DNA of 64,000 bases, taken from the NCBI RefSeq assembly GCF_003171515.1, contig NC_089391.1:744001-808000 (forward strand). The letters run 5' to 3'. The stretch's first letter is position 1, and each line of letters starts with the position of its first letter. Source of the stretch: Pyrenophora tritici-repentis. Taxonomy: Eukaryota > Ascomycota > Dothideomycetes > Pleosporales > Pleosporaceae. The notes beneath the pieces are model-generated. The model saw only the letters and a list, made by a program, of their open reading frames with translations, was not told the DNA's origin and ran no database searches. Below, piece after piece: positions 51,595 to 61,046 of the stretch. The translations under genes and the position numbers were made by a program.

Positions 51595-53177
51595 TATAGA
51601 CGTTGTATTAGGTTGGCCGCGGAGTATACGTATGTGGTGACGGTGATACTGCAGGCCTATCGTTGAAGAAAAGCCAGGTGGGGAGCTAGAGAAGACGCTA
51701 CAGAAAGTAGAGGCTAAATAAGGTACCGTTAAGACTGTTTATAGAAAGATACAAGGGTTTTGGCCGTTCTCACTTTGGCTCCGAGAGGAAGGTCATATAG
51801 CATACATGGTCTCAGAGAATGTGCCGGGGATATCATCCCGATGCCGGTATACGGGAAAGTAGATGCGGGATATAGGGAGAAGACGTTGTATGCACGGACT
51901 GTACTTGTAAGGAAGGTGATAGTCACTCGGATGGATATGGAAGGCGCATTGTTGGCACCCACATCCCTGTAACCCCCACTGTTCTGCTCCTACAACGATA
52001 GTCTTTGAACAAAGTAGCCGGTTGGAAAGATCAGAACGAATGTCTGTACGGGCTTTCGGAAAACTTTCAATCCTCCTAGCATACACAATCATTAAGCGAT
52101 GGTTCGTGTTGTGCGTGACGAGAGAAACCAACTACGTGCACTTTTGTTGCAGTCCCCACAACGTAAGAGCGACGAAAGAAAGGATATGCTAGACAGTCAT
52201 TCCCGCCATCTCGCACCCTCCATCTTCTGAAATCGATGTACGTTAGGTGAGATGGTTGCCCGCTTGCATGGTTTGTCGTTGGTTCGACCTTGCAGATGGC
52301 GGACATCAGTGTGGGATAGGTGCAGTAGTTATATACATGCAAAGTAATTGACTTATAATCGAGGGAGAGTTCAGGCGCAACGCGGGATGAGACGCAGAGC
52401 AAGGCGTAGTTGGTCTGCCGCCTTGGCATCAACCGTCCAGGCTGTTGGTCGCGACCTACGCTCTCGATCGCTGCTGAAAACTTCCCGTTTGGCTACGTGA
52501 CGTTGTTATTATATTGCAATTGCAGCTTCCTTGCACAGCCCGTTTATGCGAGCTATGCTAGTCAACAGATTGCTGTCCTTCACTAGCGTTACTCCGTAAA
52601 CAGGCGCAGGTCACCCTTTAATGCATCGTCCGTCGGAACAGAATCGCCTAGAGCAGCAAGCTCGAGACGGCGGTCGCTCTAAAATAGCTACCGAGATCTG
52701 TTGGTGACAATAGTACACAAATACATGAGAAAGTCATTGTATCGTAGCTGCAAGAGTCGAGGGTTCCAGCAGTTCGGCGTTGTGTGACTCGCGCGCATAA
52801 GCGCCCGCGAATCAGCAGGGCATCTAGACGACCAAGAGGGATTTGAATGGATTGCCTAACAGCCAAGCGACGGCACGGTTTAGCACGTGGAAGTGATGGA
52901 ACGAGTACGGGAAGCTTTTAAGCCGATGCGAACGACTACTTAGCTCGTTTCCTATCGAATATCATCTTTCGAAGAGAAAGTCATCTTTTGTACCATCGAC
53001 GGTTCCGTTCTCCCTGCGAGAACTTCTAATCGCGGCGCCGGTCAGAGATTGGGAACCCTACATCATCTTGTGGGCTGGTTTGAATCCAGTTCTTCACCTT
53101 CATCCTGGACATCAACTTCCTCCTCGAGCCTCGTGCTCGGGGCCCAGAGTTACCTGCGAGCAAGAAGAGCCCCATAA
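51595..53177. other. No supported gene
   Basis: Open frames at 51793-52432 on the minus strand are short and carry no domain. The promoter of the AreA-GATA-like gene should lie just above 51594. I see no clear TATA box. Confidence 0.4.
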
Positions 53178-54140
53178 CAAAGGCATGCCACACGACAGGA
53201 GCGACCAGAGTGTATGCGACCGCACTCTCGGCATGCACACAGTCTCCTTCGCAAAAATTATCGCCTGCGTACGATTCTAGAGCAACAGCATGCCAAATTT
53301 ATCCGCCAAACTCAGCTCATACCAGCCATACACCGACATCAGCACCCCAAGAGCCCGGACTCATGCTAAGAGGACCTGCGCCGCCCCTGAAATTACGCTT
53401 AGAACAAAAAGCCTCTCAAAATCGGCCACTCGACAAGAGTCCAGCCAGGAAACAGGTCAAATGGACACCAAAGGAGGACAATCAGGTCATCAAGCTACGG
53501 GGTGAGAAAATGAGGTGGGCCGACATCGCGAAACAATTACCCGGGAGAAACCCCCTATCCTGCAGACTACGGTACCAGAACTACCTTGAGAAGCGAGTCA
53601 ACTGGGACGAGGAGACGAAAAGTAAACTCGCAAGACTCTACGCTCAGTACGTACCACTCCATGACTCGGGATGCTCAGACTGCTCCATTTTTGGTCATCT
53701 GTCCTTCGTTTTGAGCCTACATCTGTCAGCACCTTCTGCCGCACTCTTATGCAACACTTTTTCGCGCAATATGCGTAGAGTAAAATGCTAATTCCCATAT
53801 TAGATTGAAAGATCAAATGTGGCAAAAGATTGCTACAGAGATGAGTGTTCCCTGGCGGTCTGCCGAGTCGATGCACTGGCAGCTCGGAGAGCAAGAGATG
53901 AGTGCGCGTGCGAACGGAATAGTATTTCAGCTTCACCCAGCTGGAATTATTACAGGCATAAGCCCACTACCGGAAGCGCCCGTTAGATCTACCTTTGTCT
54001 CGCATGGCTTCCCACCTGCAAACGCCTCTCAGTCGATGCCAAACCCGTCGCCGATGCCGCCGCAGCTGCACCAAGTGCCTCCGCCAATGTTCCAACCCCC
54101 GATGCTCCAACCCCCGATGCATGGCTACTATCATCAGTGA
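53178..54140 (+). CDS. Two-repeat Myb-like DNA-binding protein
   Basis: The frame runs from about 53178 to 53646, then after a 157-bp intron (GTACGT at 53647, branch TGCTAAT, end TTAG at 53803) from 53804 to 54140. The first Myb/SANT repeat is KWTPKEDNQVIKL..MRWADIAKQLPGR..CRLRYQNYL. The second spans the intron: NWDEETKSKLARLYAQ, then LKDQMWQKIATEMSVPWRSAESMHW. The N-terminus is Pro/Ser/Thr-rich and the C-terminus is Pro/Met-rich (PPMFQPPMLQPPMHG). It is likely a nuclear transcription factor. The start is unresolved: the first in-frame ATG is 53364, but the frame is open from 53178 and an upstream exon is possible. From ATG 53364 the product is about 206 residues. Confidence 0.75.
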
Positions 54141-55066
54141 ACCGACAGCGGTTCCAGGGCTGGCGGACAAAGAAGGAGAAATAGCTCATTCAATCGCAGA
54201 CGCGCAGGCCCTCTATTTCGGTCCAGCATTTCCTCTCAGCTAGGCCAACCTCTTTCTTAGATAAGACCATAGTTAGAAGAAGGCTTGATCAGTGGAGCAA
54301 GAACAACAGCTGCACTAGGAATACATATAATCAATTCAAAGCTAGAAACCAAACTCCATGAACGCACAGCGGTATGCAATTGCCAAAAAATAGTAGCTTT
54401 ACCTAAACCGTAAGACTAGAACTGACTAGCGTGGCATTAGTAGGCTCTATCATGTTTAGACGGAAGCATCTACGCTCTGCTAGGATGTGATACGATGCGT
54501 GCGATAGAGCTGGGTACCATCTTGCGGGGTTGCGAGCTAGCAGTGCCTACGTTGGTGACAGTGTGCTGCGCGGGCGATCGCTGCAGCCCGCTTCTATGAG
54601 CTTATAACACGTCCATCCGCTCCCTGAACGGCTGTGACCTTTGGTACCTCTGCCTCGCCTGCCTCACTACTAAGGCTACCTATCTGCCTACCTACCCACC
54701 TGCCTGATGGGTCATACGCTACACACAGCCTGCCTAGCGTGGTCCCGCGATTCGCCAAGATCACCAACTCTATACGGTCGCCAGCAACACTTCAACCTTC
54801 ACGTTACCTTGACCAACCGCCTCAAAATAGCCTTACCGCTATTTTCGGTTCGCTACGATCATGGACACACAACGTATGCAGCGCTGCCAGTGGTGGTAGT
54901 GAACGTGCTCCACCCTGATTGGACTACCGAAGCTAGCCTGGTTACGGGTGGCGGGGCACGAGCTTCCGTGCGTGCCTCTTGTGTGCGCTCGTACAGCCTG
55001 ACGTGTGCTCGCGATATGGGGAAGCCGATGACTAGCACTACCGATGTTCAGTGTATTACAGCAAGG
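54141..55066. other. No supported gene; repeat at 54885-55113
   Basis: Contains one copy of the diverged repeat also seen at 9815-9985. Its right edge runs into the end of the truncated gene at 55067-55921. No coding region supported. Confidence 0.45.
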
Positions 55067-55113
55067 TTAGGACTCTGCGCGCACTTGCAATAGGCCAGTG
55101 TAGTAGCCTTTGT
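54885..55113 (+). repeat. Diverged repeat shared with 9815-9985
   Basis: See 9815-9985. The copy overlaps the last codons of the truncated paralogue, which suggests that insertion of this repeat removed the gene's 3' end. Confidence 0.5.
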
Positions 55114-55921
55114 CTGCCGCGCCCGATAGCCTTGTCCTGTCTCTTAGTAGTTTGACAGCTGAGAATCCTGTCCAAGAGTATTCTAGACAACAATCACTTG
55201 TCCCACAAACATCCGACTGGCCCCAGTACACGAAGTTTGTGGATAGGTCTGAAGATTCTGGATCTTCACGGTTCAATATGAGCTTATGGATCGTGGAAAG
55301 CGGCTCCATGGGAGCAGAAGTTCCGACACTAGCAAATTGGTCGGAGCTTGTAGGCATGTATGGCTCTTGATCAGGTCTGGAAACTGACGTGAAAATTGCG
55401 TGCTCGGTCGATGCGATCTCATTAACCCCGTTTGTGTCTGGTTTTCCAGATTGCAGACAGACTCGCTTTCTCTCAGGGCTTTCTCCATCGTTTGGACGCT
55501 TGACATGGCGGTGAACGGATTTTGATGCTACTTGGGTATGGGCATCAACACCACCGCGCTCATGCGCTCGTCCTTCACAGGCTCCTGGAGAATCTGAGGG
55601 CTGTATCATACCGTTGGGCCGAGTTGGGAGAGGGCTTGAACTGTGCCCATAAACTCCTTGGAACCCCTCCGTATCCTGCTCAAGACCGTTTGTAGGAGAG
55701 TCTATTCCATCAGTTACGATACTGGCATGCCTATACTGAAGTTGCGATGCAGGCATAGTAGCCGCGGCGGGTGCAACCTCGTGCTGGGCTTTTACTGCCA
55801 TGTCGAGACGGTTTAGCCCTGAGTTGGTACCCGGTGAGGTCTTCATAATGTACAACAGTATCCTTCTGTATTTATTGCATTTTGATACCCAGTAGCCAAC
55901 GTCTGAGTACGACAAAAGCAT
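55067..55921 (-). pseudogene. Truncated paralogue of the 12340-13503 protein
   Basis: A minus-strand frame of 284 codons from ATG 55921. It shares with the 387-residue protein a basic block (VKRPNDGESPERKRVCLQSGK) and the domain start VYWGQSDVCGTSDCCLEYSWTG. Similarity stops after FSAVKLL, where about 90 residues of the homologous C-terminus are replaced by repeat sequence. Upstream, a TGTAACGG element ends 8 bp before the ATG, and the about 170-residue helical N-terminus of the paralogue is missing. Both ends therefore look cut by mobile DNA. A product could still be made, but I treat it as a gene fragment. Confidence 0.6.
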
Positions 55922-55928
55922 CTATCCT

Positions 55929-56081
55929 TGTAACGGTTTGGGACTTGCCAAGACCGACTTGGGTGAGAGTTGGGTACGGCTATCGCTACCACACTTTCTC
56001 ATCACACACACCTATATAGCTGCAGTTCCTCCATAGCTACACAATGCAACGCAGTCCTCCTCCTCTCCTCACCCCGTTACA
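55929..56081 (+). repeat. Short LTR-like element TGTAACGG, copy 2
   Basis: 153 bp, almost identical to copy 1. The flanks ATCCT and GATTC do not match, so this copy probably arose or was joined by recombination. It abuts the 5' end of the truncated paralogue. Confidence 0.8.
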
Positions 56082-57171
56082 GATTCTTTCGCCCTAGAAC
56101 AAGACGCTTCAAAGCTCTGCCAGTCGAGTCGTTTTTTCTTGCCCGTCCCTCAGCCTTGAGGTTTCTCTTGGCGTTGAAGTTGGTATAGGCGGTTTATTAC
56201 GCCTTTCATCTTGAAAACCGTCCTACAGTCCTCGCAAAGGTCTTTCGGGCCATTACACAAGCTGCAGCTTATGTTCTCATCCGGGTCTAGCAACTGAGCC
56301 ACTTCGATAGCATTTAGCACTATAGTTGCAGTTTTTCACAAGAGTTGTTGAGGCTGAAAGGGCAGAGAGGTTTGCGTTAACAAGCAAGGTATGCGACAGC
56401 GGGTGAGGTTTGCGACAGCGGGCGAGGTCCGGATTTGTATTAGAGCGACCCTAGTGTGGCCACTCGCCATACTTCATCGAGCCTTCCTAGCACTTGATTA
56501 ACTTGCCGGATGTGATTGGTACATGGGATCACCGCTTCAAGCAGCCCCTAACGTGGCGTCACTCTTCGAGAGCGTGTGGGGTCTTTCCACAGGCTGTACG
56601 CGGTACCTCAACGTCTCATCTCATTCTAGATCGCTTGCACGAGAGGGAGATCGCAGCGCAAACCACCCTTTAGGAACACCACACAGATAGGGAGAACTCA
56701 CTAGCTATTCGTACAAAGACTGGACTTACTAAGGAATACGTAAACCTAAAGCCGATCTGCATAGACCCTAAGTATGCTTAATTAAAACTGCATTAAATGA
56801 CCTGCTCCCGAGCAACTAATGTATCCAGTGTTGTAAACATCAAGATGTGCACATCTCTAGTGAGGCTGCACGGCAGGGAAAGGACACAAGTGGGCCGGAC
56901 AAGCACATGCACTCTCCACATCGTCATTTATCGATTGTCGCCTTAGCTACTTCTAAATTAGGAGTTTAGGCGGTGTCTTAACGGCTAATACTACTAAGTA
57001 GGGACTAGAGGCTACTTAACTAGAAGATATTCGACTCTCGGTGCCATAGTTCCGCTCGAAGCAAGACTATGGGACGGCTACAGATGTGCTTAGAGATGGT
57101 CTGGTAGATGAGCAGGGTGTTAGGTCTTCACACCCTCCTTCGAACCCTGCTTGCGGCACGATTTTCTACAA
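56082..57171. other. No supported gene
   Basis: A small direct duplication (TGCGACAGCGGG twice near 56391-56428) is the only structure seen. The promoter of the membrane-protein gene should lie toward 57171. Confidence 0.4.
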
Positions 57172-58323
57172 ATGTATCACGCTGCATCAAAGGTAGGATG
57201 TAGCATGTTTCATCTACCGTCGCCTTTTTATCGTCTTCTCATTTCGCATCATCCGAACAACAAAGCCGCAGTTGTGCGGATGCAGTCCTCCCGTCTCTAT
57301 GTTTGTATCTTTATTCTTCTCACACTGTGTATTGTTTCTTTGGGAAGAATCAAACACTGCTACGATTTTCTGAGGAAAAAGAAGAATTTAATCCCTACCT
57401 ATGTTGGTATTTGCACAAGCGGCTTGTTTGTCTTTTCCATGACAGTCGCAGCTAGTTTCCTGTCCACGAAAGCAGAAAATCAAAGCCTGTTTGTAGCTCT
57501 TGTTCAAGGTGCAAGTGTCACTCTCGTAGCCGTAGAGGTAAGTGTTTTCCTTTGTAAGCCTGCCCGTGCTATGTAGCTAACGCCTGGCAGACGGAGGGCA
57601 CTCTGCGAACGCTACGTCTTGACAATCCCGCTTTGATTTATGGAACGTGGATTTGCAGCTTAGTGAATCTAGTCCTCTCATTTTTGGTTCCAGTTCTAGT
57701 CCTTAGGGGTCATATCAACAACAGGAAATGGGGGACTTATTCGAACGCTACAGCTCTATTCCTGGCCTCCTCCATGTCTGTGGGATCAGCATTGCTGTTA
57801 TATTTCGAAACACTGAAGAAGGTGTCTAACAGCATCCGTACTAACTCGGCCCCTACTACGACAAAGCTTCATACAAATCGTGCAATACTTTACGTTTGGT
57901 TATTGTTTTTGCCTCTAAGTGCTGGAGGCATTGCTCTCTTCGTTCTTGCATTTATCTCCATTTTCTTCGAACAGATATATGGAAATATGGTGTTGGTATG
58001 AAATCACTTCAATTCTGTTTGCTTACTAAACTAAGCTAGTAAATAGTCTTTCTTCTGCGCGCTGTCAGTTTTAGCCATGAGGTTTTTTCCATTCAAGTTG
58101 CTCCACAAGAGTTACTGGGCTGACGCCAAAGATTCAGCTCTTGCTGTAAGTTGATTTTTCACATTTGCATTCAAGTTTGACTAATTTGTCAACGTAGTCT
58201 CAAGAGGCCTCAAACAATTCGTTAAGCACAGTTGTCAAAATGATGGGGGACGAACGCCATAGCGAATCCCAAAGCTGGGAAACGATTTGCAGCTTCGATC
58301 ATAAACGTAGAGAACCTTGCTAG
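57172..58323 (+). CDS. Seven-helix membrane protein, four exons
   Basis: Exons end at 57537, 57995, 58145 and 58323. The introns are 57538-57590, 57996-58046 and 58146-58197, all 51-53 bp, phase 0, GT..AG. Starting at ATG 57172 the protein has 331 residues; the in-frame ATG at 57280 would give 295. Hydrophobic segments are LYVCIFILLTLCIVSLG, VGICTSGLFVFSMTVAASFL, LFVALVQGASVTLVAV, WICSLVNLVLSFLVPVLVL, ATALFLASSMSVGSALLLYF, ILYVWLLFLPLSAGGIALFV with a long extension, and FFCALSVLAMRFFPF. A Ser-rich hydrophilic C-terminal tail follows. Seven helices suggest an RTA1-like or receptor-like fungal membrane protein; no signature motif decides between them. It probably sits in the plasma or an internal membrane. 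Confidence 0.75.
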
Positions 58324-58458
58324 TAGTTGCTGTACTCTTCTTGTACTGTGGCGCAATCTCTCCGGAAGATGTTCTCATTAAACCCTCCAGCAGAGTTCCT
58401 GTTCCTATCTCAACTTCCACTCAAACTGTAAATTAGGTCAAAAGGATATATACGTTAC

Positions 58459-58614
58459 TGTAACGGTAGGATTGAGGAAGAGGGGGATTGCATTGTTGGT
58501 GTAGCTACGAAGGTGGGCAGCTATATATATGAATGTGGGATGTACGAAGTATGGTAGCGAGACCAGTACCCAACTTGTACCAGAATATGTCTTGGCATGG
58601 CCCAAACCGTTACA
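58459..58614 (-). repeat. Short LTR-like element TGTAACGG, copy 3
   Basis: 156 bp, minus strand, about 75-80% like copies 1 and 2. It is flanked by GTTAC on both sides (58454-58458 and 58615-58619). It lies 135 bp beyond the stop of the membrane-protein gene. Confidence 0.8.
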
Positions 58615-59311
58615 GTTACTCTTGATACCCATCCTGCTTCATATCCTCTGATGATGTCTTCTTAGGCTGCGCCGCAATCTGTTTCCTCCACAGTTCCGCA
58701 TATTCTCCAACCCACTGATCAGACGCCGAAGCTTTTTTGCTGATGGTAGGTGTTGGGAATCGAACCTGCGGTAGATAAGGCAGCTGGTTGCTGCATGCAC
58801 GAGCTTGGATTACACGGCTGACTAAGCCGTGTGGTCCGAGCTCTAGCTGCTGCCTTACCGCCGATCTCCCTCCACCTCCATAGAGCAACAATCAGAATCA
58901 TTTCAACTCGTTGCAACGAAGGTGATTCCGATACCTTAGCCGTATCAACAGTAGGCATGGGGCTGGTGGAAATTGGGCTTGAAGTGGATTTGAGGCGGAC
59001 AGGCAGAGTGCGGAGTCAGGACTTCGCAGCAGGGCGATGAGGCAGGGCGATGGGGCAGGGCGATGAGGCAGGGTGATGAGGCAGGGTGATGAGGCGGGGC
59101 GGTGAGGCGGGGCGGTGAGGCGGGGCGGTGAGGCGGCGCGTGTCGAAACGGGCCACGTGAACACGAAAACGAGGCTGGAGAGGCTTAGCAAATAAATTCT
59201 ATAGTAAACATGTATCACTGGGAACTGTGTCCGTGTACCGAACGCCCGGAGTCACCGAACGCCCAGCGCGCAACATCTGCACCATATTTCAACACGTAAC
59301 AACCCAACACC
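58615..59311. other. No gene; pol III-like word and minisatellite
   Basis: A perfect B-box word GGTTCGATTCC lies on the minus strand at 58756-58766, near a hairpin at 58812-58832. The stretch 58898-58960 matches part of LTR copy C (33950-34010). A 13-bp minisatellite occupies 59030-59133. Confidence 0.5.
59030..59133. repeat. 13-bp minisatellite, 8 units
   Basis: Eight copies of CAGGGCGATGAGG, drifting to CGGGGCGGTGAGG in the last three. No length change between units. Confidence 0.85.
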
Positions 59312-60412
59312 ATGCCAGGATTAAGTGATGTGCTTGCAGAGGTAGCTGCAATGAAGCCAGGAGAGGAGCTTGTATATACTCATATTGCAGAAATACATGG
59401 TGTGTCGCGCACAAGGCTGTCACGCGCGCACCGAGGCGTGCAGGTCGCCCGACACGTCGATGTTTTCAGCAACCGCAAATCCAACGACCAGCAAGAAGAT
59501 GACCTAGCCAAATATATAGAAAAAACTTACCGCGCGTCATCTGCTATCTACAAGGAGTATAGTGCAGAATTTTGCATCTACAGTTGGGCAGGGACGCGTT
59601 TCTGAGAGCTGGGTTACGCGCTTCCTCCACCGTCATCACGATCAACTCACATCTCACTGGACAACGGGCATGGACTCCAATCGCCACAACGCTAAATTAG
59701 AGTATAAGTACAAATCGTGATTTGAGCTCCTGCAGCAGAAAATCACTCAGTACAGTCTTGAGCCTGAGCACACATGTAATATGGATAAGAAGGACTTTGC
59801 TATTGGGGTGCTGGGTAGATCAAAGCGCATCTTCTCCAGGCGTCAGTACGAGAAGAAGGAGGTTAGGCAGGCTCATCAAGATGGCTCACGTGAATGGGTG
59901 AGCCTTTTGGCAGCAATTTGCGCGGACGGTACTGCTCTTCCCCCTGGTCTCATCTTTGCGTCAAAAAACTCCACCATCCAGAGCCACTGGGTGGCGGAAA
60001 TCAAGGCCGAAAAACACGCTATTCATGTGGCTTCTTTAAGCTCTGGATGGACGAACAATGACATAGGATTAGCCTAGCTTAAGCAGGTGTTTGACCGTTA
60101 TACCAAGCCTAAGGCGAGGTTGAAGTACCAGGTCTTGATCGTGGACGACCACAGGAGTTATCTGACGCAGTATTTTCTCGAATACTGTCAAAATAATTGA
60201 GTTATATTGACAGTGTTACCCCGTCACAGTACTCAGACTCTGCAGCCGCTAGATGTAGTTCGCTTTAAGCCTCTATCTTCAAACTACAGCAGCGAACTCG
60301 ATGACCACCTACAGCAATTTCAAGGTCTATCCCCACTGTCAAAAGATGACTTCTTTAACCTATTCTGGCCTGCCTGGGTCAACACGTTCGAAGAAAACCT
60401 CGTAACGAAGGC
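59312..60412 (+). pseudogene. Decayed pogo/Fot1 transposase
   Basis: ATG 59312 starts an N-terminal HTH (YTHIAEIHGVSRTRLSRAHRG). Later frames give the DDE core NMDKKDFAIGVLGRSKRIFS (from 59781), SGWTNNDIGLA followed by an in-frame TAG at 60075-60077, VDDHRSY (normally VDGHxSH) and TQTLQPLDVVRFKPLS (from about 60234). Several frameshifts and stops show it is dead. Its 3' part is cut by the LTR-like element at 60413. It is related to, but clearly distinct from, the copy at 7385-8930. Confidence 0.85.
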
Positions 60413-60546
60413 TGTCACGGTTTGGGGTCTCTCCTGTTCTGCTTCTGCAGTCGCAACTCACTTATAGTAAAGGCGCGATGCCTATTAAGGGCTAGTGCTG
60501 TTGATGGTCACCCACCTACATATACAGTTCGTAGCCTCACACAATA
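60413..60546 (+). mobile_element. LTR-like element, 5' part, cut by LINE-A
   Basis: Starts TGTCACGGTTTGGGGTCTC inside the pogo reading frame. It matches the minus-strand element at 12320-12187 for about 134 bp, up to CACACAATAC. There LINE-A sequence begins. The remainder of the element should lie beyond the window end. Confidence 0.65.
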
Positions 60547-61046
60547 CCACCCCCGGCCCCCATGGGGACTTGTGCGAAGGCCGCCCTAGATGCGCCAACT
60601 GTCACGGGCCCCACTGGGCCTCATACTCCAACTGCGCTGCAGCTCCCTGGAGAACCGCTGGCCGGGTTGTCAGACCTACAAAGAAAGAGCTGAACGCAGC
60701 CCGCCGGGCAGGACACCTAGCCTACCTCCAGGAAAGCATCCAAGCCAACGCTTCCGAAGGTAGCGGAGATGAAGCAGCACCAGACCTCCCCCGACCCACA
60801 ACCGCAGATGAACCCACTGAGGTCCCAACACAAGCACCGGCCAAGAGAAACCGAACCCCAGCAACCTCTACCTCCGAGGCTGGGTCCACTCTAGGACCAG
60901 CCAAAAGGCCTACACGCAAAACCCACAAAACTACTAACCTCAACCTGCGCCAACTCTCACAGCAGAGCGTTACCCGTAAACCAGACCACACTAGTTCGTC
61001 GTCAGAAGCGACAGACGTTGAAATGAGCGAGTCCTCTTCTGCATGA
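60547..61046 (+). pseudogene. LINE-A ORF1 end with zinc knuckle
   Basis: The open frame carries a Gag-type knuckle (CANCHGPHWASYSNC, a CX2CX3HX6C arrangement) and then a charged, Pro/Thr-rich tail with KKELNAARRAGH. ORF1 of such LINEs is an RNA-binding protein that packages the transcript. Most of the protein, including any earlier knuckles, is missing because the element is truncated at about 60547. The stop overlaps the ORF2 start (ATGA at 61043-61046). Confidence 0.75.

Noticed and set aside
58756..58860. A true tRNA gene on the minus strand
   Set aside because: The T-stem has three mismatches in five pairs, and the acceptor and D arms cannot be formed.
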